A DNA stretch of 64,000 bases from Varroa destructor. Its lineage: Eukaryota > Arthropoda > Arachnida > Mesostigmata > Varroidae. Below are positions 26,701-41,047 of this stretch, piece after piece. How positions within the stretch are numbered: the stretch's first letter is position 1; every line of letters starts with the position of its first letter. The stretch spans positions 53,547,743 to 53,611,742 of the forward strand of contig NW_019211456.1 of assembly GCF_002443255.2 (NCBI RefSeq), read 5' to 3'. The notes beneath the pieces are model-generated. The model worked only from the letters and a program-made list of their open reading frames with translations, had not been told where the DNA came from and made no database searches. A program made the position numbers and the translations under genes.

Positions 26701-29700
26701 ATGCCTTAGCAGTTTTCTTTTACTTTGAAGGGCATACAATTTTTTAAGTCATTAGGCTATAAGCATAGCATTGCCACTATGCAAATGCAAGAGGCTTTGA
26801 GATCCAAAGTTGGAAAGTTGATGACACAATGTTTGAAGATAGAGCCCCTCAAAATATATTATACCACGTAAATGGTAAGAAGAAATGGAAAGAAAGTAGG
26901 ACTTAAATACAGGACGTGAATTCCATAAAACTGCTCAGTGGTTTGTTTTAAGATGATAGAAAATGGTGCGATGTAAATAAATAAATTGAAGCGCACTACA
27001 TTTAGCTGAGTAACCTATTAAGGAAATGTACGAAGTAATATAAAAGGTTTTTCTTTTGTAAGGAATTTTATCCAACCGCTTAATTGACAGCATTCACTGA
27101 TTCTGAATTCTGAGGTTTGCTAGCCGGAAAGTCAATTTCAGTAGCGGCGAAACCGTTAAAATGATCGGCAGCGATAAGCGAAGGCTTACAGGTTCTTTAT
27201 CTACCTATAGTAAATATCATAGGCATTAGCCTTATCATGAGATCAACACTATCTAGGATCACGAAAAGGAGGTATTAAAACCTCGCAACTCTTAAAGCTT
27301 TTCACAGAACGTCGCCTTTGGCCGCATACCAATGGGTTTAACCCTGTTTACTTCACAAATGGATTACTGGGCTCGACATGAGCAGAAGCTAGTGTACAGA
27401 CCTTATCTATAGTCGGAGCACAACACGTAGTATTAAAAACTGTAATTTAACTGTTATTCGCATTTGACAGCTTTATCACTATCGCACATGACTCACACGG
27501 GGTCGTCAATTCGATTGGCCCGACAATCCATCAGGACAGAACGCAAATATAATGTGAGACAAGCCGTAATGTTTTATCATCATAAATCAGCAGTCTGTAC
27601 TACCATAATGGTTTCCAGCTCATGTGGAAGTTTTTAGAAACGAACAAATTGACAGATCTGACAAATGTGTTACTCACAAGACGACACACAAAGATATTGC
27701 CACACACGAAAGCACCATATGAAGATTTGGGTTGCTTTGAAGGTTAAGGATACTAGAGCTATCGAGAATTAGTGAGTAGTCGTCTCGGTGCTCAACCCTT
27801 CAACCATTCAACCCTCGGTGCTGAGCCCTTCGTTTGGCTCCCACATATGGGTTTGACTTACAGCTGTCTGATCTGTACGTAAAAGGGCTACTCAAACTCT
27901 TTAAAAAATAAAAAAATTACCGAACACGACGGAGCAAACAAAAACGTGAGCAAGAAAATTACTGTAGTAACATATAGGTCAGAAGAAAAGGCAATCGAAT
28001 GACTAAGCTCAAATCAATCACAAAATATCACAAAAAAAATATGTGTGGCTTCGCTAAGTGTAGAGCACACGTAGAAATAATGATGTAGACAATTCATGAA
28101 GACCGGCAGTTACAGTGAATCGATTAAGATGTGGGAAGGTAATCCCGTACATTATTTCATATAATCGTATGTATGTACATGCAATTTATACGATGATATC
28201 ATACATATACCATATTTGTTAACACAACAGAGACCGCTACCAAAAGGAGAGTTCCAAATATCTGAACTCTTCTTCTTAGCTTGCCAGCATAATCATGTTT
28301 AGTAAACATTATCACAAATATATGACAAGATACAAGGTATACACTTGGCTATATAGAGTTTTTAAGCATGAAAGTAAAGTCAAAACTACAATAGCTCATT
28401 GGAAAAAATTGAGCAAAAACAATAAGGAAATTCAATAGAACATCAATTAAAACTAATTTCGACAAATGTCAAACAAATACTCCGAACCTGTTACAAAAAA
28501 GAAATTACCATTTGCAGTAAGGGTCTGATAACTGAGGCATGCTCTAACGCTAAATATAATTGGTTCAAAAGACAGCATGTAAAGCTGTGATTTATAACCT
28601 TCAATTAGAATATTCATGTTTGGTAGGAATACAATGTTTGGTAGGCTACAACAGTCTAAGCCGTGAAAAGCATACAAATACGATTAATAAATAACAAAAA
28701 AAGCATATGGACATATTGCAAATGAACAAATTATAGCATATATGAAAGAATAAGCAACCTTGGAAAAAAAACTTTCCATTTATTATTTTTCTCCTCTTTT
28801 TTCGCGTGCAGGTATAAAATTAAGGAAAATCATTAAAGACTTTCTGAGAGGATAAAAATGTTTACTTTGAATCCAACAAATCCGTCAATACCTTGATTAT
28901 AATTGAAATCTAACCTAAGCGCAGAAATAATTTACGATTTCTCTTTTTTTTTTTTTATTCTCTATGTTCTTATCTAAATGCCCATTTAATAAATAAAAAC
29001 CTTTAAAGACTCACGGAATTAAAAAATTCTCTATTTTTGCTATATGTCACACTATGTTTTAAATTATACAAGTAATATATATGTACATAATATATTTCTA
29101 TGTATAATCGTGAAAACATGTTTCCGTCCGACAATTTTAATGGAAGCCGTATCAACTGTTACTTCCTCATCTATATTATATCTAAAGTAAGACAAAAGGT
29201 ATAAATTAAAGATTTATTTTGAAAATTGTTAAAACTGCTTTAATTACCATGCAATTTTCAAAGCTTTTGAGACAAAAAGGTAACAGCACCATATATATAT
29301 GGTGCTGTTACCTTTATGAAATTATTGAACAAAAGCTTGGCTAACGGGAGCATTTCTGTGGACAAGGACATTTGGTAATTGAGTTTACAAAAGACAGTTA
29401 ACCAAAAACGTTTATATATACATGTCTTTTTTTAATATTTTTATTGTTATTATCTTATTTTATTGTTATTATTGTTGTTATTGACCGTTATTATTGTATA
29501 ACTATTTTGGTGTTTAGTTAATTTACATTTGTCTAGTATTAAGCCGTTTGCAACATAAAAACGTTGAAGTTTCGATTGTTGCGTTAGTAAATACTCAGTA
29601 GTAAAATATGCACTTGTAGAGCTCGTGAGTGTCACTAACAGTAAAAAAGTTTTCAGTGCTTCATTATGCTAGCAGCAAAGGGACCACCCGCCCAAAAATT

Positions 29701-32700
29701 GACACGAAGCAAAAGGCCGCCCGACAAAATGGACATTAAACCAAGGACAAGGCAACCCATTCATCAAGCTTCGCTTTATAATTGTGAAAAAGCGTCTTCT
29801 CTTTGCGCTTATCGTATGGTTTGCTTACGCAATGTTCGATGGAAACACGCGATCAGACTAGCTATTAATACTCAGCCTTGTCAGAACTGACGGTGTGTTA
29901 TAGATCTATAAAACCAAATGGTTTCTGTCTGACAAGTGCCTATCACAGTTGATGCACACAGTCTTGGTCTATCCCTACTCTATTTGGCGCTCCATGAGTA
30001 ACAAATATTTTTAAACATATCTATTATGATTCTCAATGAACGCCTACACAGATTATGCATTTGCGCGCCATCCATCTATTACTGCGTATGTCTTGTGTTA
30101 GGACAACGAAGACAAGCAAGAATACAGACGAAGGATACTTCCCGGGGGGAGCCGTTGAGGTAAGAGATCTCGGCTGCTAATTGACACGGTTAGATAATTA
30201 TTAGGTGATTGATAGCGAGTCAAACTTCCTACGGAAGAATTTATTTCCATTGATGAAAAGCGCTACAAGCTGCGGCAACTTAAGGTAACATTTTGATATT
30301 CAAGATATATTTTGTTCAATTTGTTTATCCTTTAATATTGATTCAGGCATCAAAAATTGGCGCCTGTCAAGTCGAAAATTACTAAGATACAATGCTTAGG
30401 CCTACTGCATTCATGCAAATCAAAGAAATTTACGTGGTTTATAGAAAACAACCAGCTGAAATATATGTTAGGGTTTAACGAATCATAGACATTTTTGACC
30501 CTGATGTAGACGAAATCTGATAGATAAGTAAATGTTGATGTATACAACAGAAAAAAAGTTAATTTTGTACAAGATCGGTATAGAAAATAAGCATTCTTAG
30601 GACAAATTTTTAGGCAAGAAATAACGGTAGAAATTCAAATGAACTTCATGAAAAACAACAAGAGTTCATGAGACCTGAGAAGCGCGATTTTTACAAGCTT
30701 CTGATGATGGCTGCGACTCGACCTAGCTAGTCAATATGTTGCCATTAAAGTTCCTTAGGGGCAAAGGACTGCGCATTGTGATCTTATTATATGATAATTT
30801 CTAAAACTCTTGACAACTTTCGTTTAAAGTTTCGTTTAAACTTCTTAAGCCTGGATTATAACGACGAAAAGAAATTGTGTTTATCAGTCGGTTAAGACAA
30901 GTCAGCTGAAAATGCTAAATTTCTTTAATATTTAAATTTTGGCACGTTTTTTTCACACACACAAAATTTGAACACTTGGCTTGGACGCAAATTTTTGTCT
31001 TAATTGTATGACCGCTATAGTTTAGATAGAACATACTAGTTTCGACACAAATTATATGAATATAGTTTACCGATGGAACTAACTGCTTTTACGTCAAAGT
31101 TTGGTATGGCGCTGCTTTTTGAGCCCAATTAAATCAAAGTCTTTATAGTCGCTTACACGTTAGTCTTAACAATTTCGTGCTGATTTTGAGCCCTCCTCTG
31201 CCTCCTAAAATGCTGATCAGTGAACGGGTTCGAAAAAAAAAAGGTTTTTGACTCATACGACTTTATTTTCTAAGTTTTTTATAAGTCGTTTTTTTTTTAA
31301 TTTGAATATGCTTTGGCAACATTATGTGTGTTGCCAGTACAAGAAGTGGTCAAAGAATTTAAATTTAATTCAGCTGAGGTCTGCTTTTGAAAAGGAACAA
31401 TATATATATATATACTTGGTGGACTTTGTATTCAATTATTTTTGCTACTGAAAATGCAGTAGAATCAACTGCACCTATCAGCAAACCCTTATTTTTGTTA
31501 ATAAATGGACCTATAGAAAACATGCAAAACAGTTTTTACTTCAAATATAAGTATAGCAAGTTCAATAATCTGCCTTCCAGTGTTCAACAATAAATTGGTT
31601 TATTTAAAAAAGTATAATAATTACTTTTATAATTTACTCTCATTGATTTTTGTTACGTCTGCTATGAGTAGAACAATATAAGTGGTATTTCATTCAAGTG
31701 TCTCTTTCAACTGTTCGAGAAAAGCGTATAGACTAAGGTTTTTCGTCTTACACATTCTTCATGCCCATGTTGCACTTTCTAAGTTTCTTGAATATGACTT
31801 TATTCTTACCATTTATATAACAAAATTTGATTTTGCCAAACTTTTAGTAACTAGCTTCTATAAAAGATAGTGTAATCTTCTATATATATATATATAGAAT
31901 AGCTGAAGTCTGTATAAGTTAGCTATATTTTATGCGTATGCCCCATGATTCCCATGTTTTAAGTTTACTAACTCTAGAGATAAGGCTAGTTGTAAATAGA
32001 GATTTTATATATTATATAGATATAGATTATTATATATCATTTAGATAACTAGAGATAAAGGCCGTTATCATTACAGACTAACATGTGAACTATGGTATGT
32101 ATTATGGTACAATCATTAACAGAAGAAAATCTGGCTGCTCGGTATCTATTGGTTTTCTTCCTATAGAATTTACCTGAATTAAATCCAAACAGTATTTCGA
32201 AATTCCAACCTATTCGGATGTAGGTTAATCTATCTGTTCTAGAACTCTTACATGGTACTGTTCCTTGCATATTTAGTGTACTATGCGACTCAATATCACG
32301 ACAAAAAATTTCAGTCTCGTTAACAGCCTCTGGTCGTGTTAATCATTTACTATATGGTACATTGCTTGAACGCAGAATATCTGCGAAATTTGATTTCGCA
32401 GTGCATGTGTCAGATCGAAATTGGATGCCAGTATCAATAGGGACCTCTTCTGAATGCGAAAGGCTAATTTTAATGAGACTTTAAGCGCACAAAGCGGCAG
32501 ATGATTTGTTTGCACTGCCCACTGTGATGTACAACGCAGTTGCGTAATACTTGGAGTGAGTTCCTTCACGATAGTGAAAAGCTTGTTTTCTATTTGAATG
32601 TGTGCTTCTTGTGAGTACCAGTGAGTCACTGAGAACACTGGTTGTTGCTTGAAAGAACAAGAAAAGCTTGGTGGAAAGTATTGACTCTGAATTATTCTGT

Positions 32701-35700
32701 CGGGGAACCTTAGCCTCGTTGCATTATTTAGGAAGTTTTTAGGTTTTGGCTGTGATTGTTTAATATCTTGATGTACCTGTCAAAGTCAAGATGTTCTTTA
32801 GATGTTACCAAAATATCTTTGAAAACCGTGAACGTGCTTTATTGAGAGTTACGATGCAGTAGCAAATCCGAATTTACCGAAATTCATGTACATGTGTGCG
32901 CTGGAGAATGAATCAAGGGTCTCGTGACATTACTATTTATCGAGTGACGGAGCTGGAACGACACGTATCTAACTTAAAAGCAGGACGGAAATAGTACCCG
33001 GTGACGGCGACTGACCGTGAGACACGAAATATTTCCGAGAGATCTTCCGACAACCTGACCCTCCCTCCGCCATAAGAATAAGCGTTAGTGGTATAACGAA
33101 AGCATTGCGGAAACCCTCGGCCCAAGAGATTCTCTTTAGGAAACCATCAGTGCCGATCCGTGCGGCGCCGAAAAGGAACATCTCCAGCGAAGTATATCAG
33201 AAGCATCGATGGGCCGATTGCGATGTTTTCACAGGCCGTTTACCACAAATGCACGGAATTTGAACAGCAAAGGTGTGTGAGCAACGCGGAGTTCTTCGGA
33301 GAGGTATGCCGGGTAATATGTTGATGTACTCTTCACTCCGTTCTTCGACCAGAACTACAAAGCGACAAATTATATTGTTGCGTGAAAAGCAAGTTAAGAA
33401 AATGCGAAATCGTTTTTCCTGGTCTATATATCACAGAACCTGATCGTCAGGAATGGACGATACAACTGTAAAGGGTGAGACTGCTACAACATTGCTGAGA
33501 AGATAAACCCTTTTTAAGTGTGCGAATTTTGACGAACGGGATGGATAGAAGCTAGAAGGTGTTCACCAAAGAACCGCTGATGAGAACAAGAAGAGGGGGC
33601 TTGAACAGCAAACCCAGTCAGCTTAACCAGAGTCCCAAAACCGAATATTCCAGTAGCCAGATCTGCTTCAAAAGGACGAGTCACAGCCGAAGCCACCGTT
33701 AAAGAACCGCCATTAGGAAAGGCAGCACTAGGCCAAACAGGTGGACTACAACCAGTTTTAAGGATACAATACTAATCCACGTAAGCCTGTATGTGAGGCT
33801 ATGAAGCCAAAAGTCCGTATCGGCCTTGATTGGTATTTGTTTTTCAAGTGTTACCTTCATTCAGTAAAATGAAACCAATTACTGGATGATTTTGGACGAG
33901 GCACGTGATTTGACCAAATCGCGTTAATAAGTTCCGGTGTAAATATATGCTTAGAGCATAATTAGTATGTTTAGATTCAACTGCATAAAAATGAAATGAT
34001 TAGCATTTTTTTATAATTGGATGAACAAGCAACTAAGTCATTAAGAGTAGTTTTAAGCAATAATTGCTTAACAATGACGTTTTGTAGGATATATATATAT
34101 ATATAAATATATACTATATAGTGTATAGATAGGATATATATATATACTAAATTCGATTAATGGATAATCAAAGATGGTAACTACATTTCTTGGTTGTTTT
34201 GAAGCGGGTTTTATAGATGTGTGTAGAACTTCTAGCTATTTTTAGTTCGTACTTATTTGCATCAATAACTTGTCTATATATGCAGAGAATATGGAATTTA
34301 AATTATCAAGTTGTGCTTTTTAGGTATCGCACCCTGAAAACATTCTTAGGATCTCTAAAAGAGATGGGAGGCTGTGTATTTGACTTTACTTGGCCTTGAA
34401 AAATATATCGAAACAATATATAGGTGAGATTGTATCAAGGAAGATTAGGTTACTTTGAAAGTTACAATTTTTTCTGTATATTTCTCAATACGTATGTTTT
34501 ATTTGTATATATATGCCTTGAACACATCTTCTCGAGGTTTACTGCACGTGTTACTTCAAAAGTGAAGACGTTTGTAGGTATGTGTAAACACGTCGTAGCA
34601 AGAATGAGAAAGAAGGCACAGAAGTTAACAAATGTGGTCGGAATTCTTCCGACAACATAAATATATCCCTTGTACATAAAATCTAATGTCGGTACGTCAC
34701 CAGCAGCGTTTTTATTCAATGAAACTTAAGGGTTGTGGCGAAAGGTTTCTATTTGTCTCCCTAAAGTATTGTAGCGTAAGTATGTATCCACTTGACATGA
34801 TAAAGCGTATGGGCACAGTTGCCTTTCTACAGTCAAGCGTCACAAATAATGCTAATGGCCCACATTAAGACACTCCAATCAGTGTGCCGTAATTATTATA
34901 GGAGAAAAGCAATACTCAATTTTCAAAACATGGCAGCTGACGGTGCCTCTGGAGGACTCTTTTCTACGGAGGGGTCAGCGGTTCGCTTTTGTGCCAACTT
35001 ATCCGTGCTTCCGAACCAGCTTAGGAGGCTTCATTCAAATCGGTTTCTCCCGTTACAAGTCACGCGTCGTTATTGAGTACGTACACTAAAATTCGTCTTC
35101 AACAATAACATAGGCACGACGCTTATTTCTTATTTTGTGGTTTTTATAATTGCCGAAACTAGAGCTGGTCTTCAATTTATACTGCGTGTAGTTTCTGCAT
35201 TAATTTCATCTGGTAATAAAACTACTTTTCATTCTGAAGGTATTGGGCCAACTAATATAACTGTTTAAAACCGTTCTGTTTGTCTTGCGAGGGCAGGGGC
35301 ACATTTTTTCTCTAGTGATGAAGTTTTACCGCTGCTTGGTACCAAAGTAGAGATCTTTTTTCATGAAAAAACACAAAGCTGAAATCTTTTTGTAAAGTAA
35401 AAATAATGCGCAAGGGGTAAAAAACAGTATTAGAACATACAATTAGAAAAAGTTAAGTAATCGAATTAGGACATTTCCAGGAAAATATTGAACGGTAGAG
35501 ATCAGAAACGGTGAGGATCGTGCAAAGAACCAAAGGCAGATACAAGAAGTAATGGACACGTCTCACGAACTTCTGTACCATTTATTATCCTTCTCTTAAT
35601 ATTTCATTTATCGTTTACCTTTTCCAAATATCCATTTACAATTTTGAACGTTATTTATCGAAGGTGCGGTTTTTTGGTTACTGGGCGAATTACGACCCAG

Positions 35701-38700
35701 TACTGATAACATAAGTTTTGTAATCTATAATTACATGGAGTTTTTTTTCAGTGGTCTCTTGTTACTCTTCTGAACTCGGTTTTATTCTTTATCCTACGTT
35801 CTTACCAGTTTCTAATTAAACGATTTTATAAAAAGCAGAAATCATCGTAATTAACTCAAACTCCATGTACAAGACTTGCAACACACTTGTTAAGCAAGAA
35901 ACGCGCTTGTAAATCGTTTATAAACCTTCTCCAAGCAACAGGCTGCTCGTGAAAATGGGAAAAACCGCAACAATATTACAGCTAAGTACCCTATATTTGT
36001 GTTTTTTTTTCAAAAATGGAGACGACGGCCGATGCCAACCACCGCATCACCGTCCTCTTCTTCATCGAAGGGGTCTAGTTCCACAACCCCTCCAGCAACC
36101 CATCCGCCAACACACAATCCAACGCCTACTCCAACACCGTGGCCGAGCCCAGGGCCGACGCCTCAGTCAACCCCCGAATCAACACCGACGCCAACTCCTG
36201 CGGCAAGTCCCAAGCCAAGTCCGTCTGTAAGTGCTCAGACATCTCCCTCATCGACGCCTAAACCATCAGCGGGGCCTGCGGGCACAACCACTGCCCGGCG
36301 TACAACAGCTCGCCGAATATCAACCAATGTTTCAACAGCCCGGCGTACAGCAACTACCGCAGGCCGCAAGACAACCCGCCGGAATAATCCGGAGGCTTCA
36401 ACAACCCGTGAAGCAAAAAGTGAATGGACTCCCGCATCCCCCGTATCCCCAGCTCGTGAAATAGCAACTGAAGTGCTTCCTGCTTCGTCTACAACTCCGA
36501 CTACTTTGCTAAGCGCTGCAAAGTCGCCCAATCCGTCTAGCCCTGATGTTGTCTCGACAGGTATTAGCGCTGACGCGACAAAACAGCCCACGCCATCGCG
36601 GCCGCTATCGTTGAGTTCTGAAGAAGGTATGGTGAAACCATTTCGATAATAGGCCTGGAGAGATTTTCGATTTTGCATTATATACAGACGGATTTAACGA
36701 AATATTTTGAGATCGAGGCTAGTGAGAACTGCGTATGAAACATCAAGTATTACCACATTTTGATGGATGCCTAAGTCGATCACCATATATATTTTTTTCA
36801 CTTTCAAAATACGTCCTTATATATACTAGCAATATACATACCCTTTTAGCTTCAATTTCCGAAAATCCCTCGGTTGTTCGTTTCACATATCTTCTGATGA
36901 GTCTTTCGTGGCCATGCGCCGTTCCACCACTATTAACTAATTCGCCCCGCGCCCTTCGGGAGCATACGACGTCTTGGCTGTCTTAAGCATCTTCTATGAA
37001 GTGAAACTACGTACGGCCCTACGTATGTAAGAGTCCTCTAAGTCTAGTTAACCTTTGTTGTAAGATATCCCGTTCTACGGAGTACCTTCACGGCATTTCT
37101 TTAGCCTCCCACCTGTCAAGTCTCTTCGCGTCAACACTAATCTATCGGAGCCGAATCATCGATACCAGTTCTAGCGGCTACGTTAAGGTCTGCTTCCATT
37201 CGCGAACCTGAGCGACCCTTGCCTGATACGTAGGGTCTTTGTGGCCTGCCTATATTAACGACTTTATTGTCAGCCGACCTGTCTTTCTCGGCAATGTAGC
37301 TAATGTTTCTCGCGTTTCTAATTTGGTTCCCCATCATAAACAATTCAACATGAGTCTGGTTAGGGAATTACTGGGCCGTCTCAATATGTTCTGACTTGTC
37401 CGCCCTCCAAGATTCCTTTTCTCCCCCCGTTTTTATGAGAGTAGGATCTGCCGCCGTCACCGAATAATAAACGATTAAATTGTTTATTAGCAACAAGCAT
37501 ACGGCTGCAGCTACGGTTTTTCTCTGTAAATGAACTCTGTAAATGAAGTTAGGAAGTTCATTCGTACCTTGTTAACCTGGATTGCGCAGAATGGCATTTG
37601 GAGTACTTTTAAGAAGTCCTTTTTTAAATAGTATTTTTCAAAATAACATAGATCTAAATCTAATAACGTTTTACGGGATTTACATCTAGAATATTTACTT
37701 TTACAAAATTAACAGGCGCGGCTTATGGTGTTTTTAGGTGTCGTACATCAAACCGTAACACATAAAATTTAATACAGGATGCAATCATAGGACTATGCGA
37801 TAGTTATTCTGTTAGTACATTTTACACAACCATTTACACTGCTCACGTCTCAAAGATGTTTTTCAAGACCCGAGAATTTACGTTTCCTGCATCCTTTGTC
37901 TACTTAGGTATACTACGATTTAAAGTACATAATCTTTAGCCAACAGATCCATTCGGCGGCTATGTTTGGATGTGAAGGCCGAGTATTAATTTCTCGGCCT
38001 GGAGTCGACCACTACTTTTGAAACTTAACAAACACAAAATCGGTTGTTTTTCCTTTATTTAGGTACTGTGTTCATGAAGATATTATAAACTGTCATCGTC
38101 GATTTATCAGTGTGAAATTCTTTAGCACGAAATTCATGTTCCGTTTTATGAGCATTTGGTATCCAAAATACGATGCTGGATTCCCAACAAAGATTTTTGA
38201 AATTCGTAAGTGCAGTCTCTGTCGTTTCACGACATTGAATCACTCCCTTCATTCGAATTTCCTTTTGTTTTGATTTACCTAGGATGCTCTTCCCAATTCT
38301 TCCACAGTACAGAGAGCCATTAAACAAATTCCGTTGTTGCAAATTCGACTTGGTTTTCGCAAAGCCAACATACAGTAGGAAGACAGCTTCATAGAAATAG
38401 TATTGCTTAAGCACAGGATTTCGTGGAAATTATCTTGGAGGACTTTCAGCTCAATTAAGCAACACGTGGGTTACTTTAAGTAAAAGGCAAGTGTACAATA
38501 TTCTGATACATTCCTTGAAGAATTAGGCTTCTTGTTTTTTTATTTTGCATTTTCAAAGTACTTAGGATGGAAGGCCCGTCTGTCTGTCGTATTTTAGAAT
38601 AAATTTCCTAACTTAATGAAACGTGTTCCACTTTTAAACTTAAGATACGAGTCCACCGGCGGGCTCTAAGCATGAAGACTGCTTGTTGTTAACTTTCCGC

Positions 38701-41006
38701 TTCAAACTAGATGCTTCTAAGAGTATAGATCTCTTTGACGGTGATCTGAGCAAATTTTGCAACCTATATTGCCAGGTAAGTCAATAATGACAAATACTGT
38801 AAAATGACTGACATTTTACAGTTATGTTGATTCTCTCACCCTCAACAATTACGAAGCTGTTTTCCATAGAAAAGAGTCGTCGTCCAATAATGATTAGAAA
38901 AACAGCGATAGCACCGATTGCGTGACTCGCAGCAGTGTGAGCGATCGTAGAATCCATGTTTCTTATTACATTAGTACCTTGATCAACGGCACTAGCAAAA
39001 AGCAAGATCAAAAACGTTTTTGTGTGTGTCCTAGCCTTACGAATATCTTCTATTTGAATGGTGTGTCTTGGCCTAATTTCTCGAGACCTGTTTTTATGAA
39101 GTAGTTTTAATTCCAATGGCAATGAGATTCGGTCTATAGTTCAGTGTTCTTTCTCTACTCAAACTCCTCTCGGATCGCTTAGTCGCGTGTTGCAAGTTTT
39201 GAGAACGGTATTCCTAGCACTAAAAATTTGATTCACGAAAGCTGATGCCTTGCGGCCTTAATTAATCGTGATCCCCTTTAGTATAGCCGTTCCTGAAATG
39301 CTTCGCTCAGTTTTCTTGAGAAAACCAAGATTCTTTAGCCCAAAGGCCTATCGTTTGAAGCCTTTTGAGTTTTGGGTAAACACTATCAGGTTAATAAAGG
39401 ACAACAGCTTCTACTCATTAATGCATAGTTAAATGCGTCTTATGAATCATTTTTCGTTTTTGGCAGCAAATAAGGAAAGCTTTATTGGTCCTGATACTCT
39501 TCTAGTAATCCAACTATTGTTTCACCCATTGAACGGACTGTTTACTTGATATTATATTTACCAGGAATTATTCGTTCGTGAGAATGCGAAATATTTCACC
39601 TATTCGTTGTGAAACATTGATTATATGGCATACCATAAAATATTTTGAAAATATTTAGTTCGATTTGCCCTCGAGGTTAGTATTGAATTCTTCGACGTAT
39701 GAGCAAGGAACACCATGATCTCTTGGTCATTGCTTAGACTGTTCCATTGCGTACGGCTTTGCGCAGTCTGTCTACTAATTTAGTGCTTTTCGTTCGGATA
39801 TACCTGCGCATACAGATTTGTTCAGGCTAAACTAACCTGCAAAATTTCTGACCCATCCGACACGATTGGCCAGTCATATGAATGCTTCAGAAAATTTAGT
39901 ATAAGTGAACCTGCTTTAAACTTTTGACTTAATGTAAGTTAAAAGTTTGTATATATGCTGCACGCATTTGCATTTAGGATGAATTCCAAAAGCTTTATTT
40001 GTATGAATCTGATAAATGTGGTATTTCAGAAGGAGCCGAAGAGTCTTAACGTGGAGTTGACGTACTCCAGGTAACTAGCATGAAGTATCTCCAAACCTCG
40101 GCTCAACTGTGCAGTTTTGGAAGTATCATTACAACATGTTCAGTTGTAACTTAGGTCAAGGTAATACTGTTGCGATTGACGTAGGGAATACACTTGTTCA
40201 GTTGCGAATTCAAAGCTCTGATGAATCTGCTTTAATATTGTTCCCAAACATTTCATTCGAAGTAGAGCGTACAATAAAGTGAATACATAAAGTGATCTAA
40301 GCGTTAGTTCATATAGAACGGTGATAATAAAAGTCGCACGTAACTTTTCCTCTTCGCAAGCACGGTATGTTACAGTAAAAAACAAAATACAACTACAGAA
40401 GCACATCAAATAAAATACTTAATCGAAAAATCTCACACACACTATAAAATGCACACTAATAACAGTATTGACTAAATTTCGGTGTATTCTGCGGCTTTTT
40501 AGCTTCAGTATCATGTTAATGATATATATGACGGGATCAGAAAGCGTCTGCCATGATCGTTCTGTATTTTGTGAGTAATGACATCTAGTCAACTGCGTAG
40601 GGTTTATATATATATATACAACTACTTAGGTAAGAACAAATATTAAATGCAAATCGGTACTTAATGTATCCGACTTGCGTGCTTGCCGCAACTTTGACAT
40701 ACCTTTTGTCGAAGCATGGTAAAGCATAGTCTGGCCACCCATCGATATCAGTATCTGGCGCACACAGCCTACCGTCGCCAGCAAAGCCGATTTTACAGCG
40801 ACACTGGAATCTAAGAAAAACATCATCACAATTAGACAGTTATATCAGCAACTATTTAGCAGATTTAGTCAAACGTTTGGTACAAAAATCATTTTTTCTT
40901 ATAAGGTTCTGCCGTAATTATTGTGATTTTCCTTTACCACCCTGTTTTGACTAGTGCGTTAAGCTGACTTGCTTTTTTCCTCTGTTGAAGACTACAGATC
41001 TTATTC

Positions 41007-41047
<41 letters not shown>

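Larger units (their letters stand above)
18623..40702 (-). other. Thrombospondin intron, 22080 bp
   Basis: By far the largest intron. It holds decayed LTR and non-LTR retroelements (19.8-24.3, 27.4-27.7, 32.3-32.9 kb), a long palindrome (29.3 kb), an unexplained GC-richer block (32.9-33.8 kb), a mucin-like open frame on the opposite strand (35.9-36.6 kb) and a further GC-richer patch (36.9-37.5 kb). The stretches 24.4-27.4, 27.9-29.2, 29.9-32.3 and 37.5-40.7 kb show only AT-rich sequence and chance frames. Confidence 0.8.

Noticed and set aside
36235..36678. 147-codon minus-strand open frame
   Set aside because: Complement of the Pro/Thr/Ser-rich frame; GC-rich repeats keep several frames open at once.
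38055..39122. Two minus-strand open frames of 119 and 113 codons
   Set aside because: No domain recognised. One has [11 protein letters not shown], reminiscent of an Ig-domain start, but nothing else of that fold follows.
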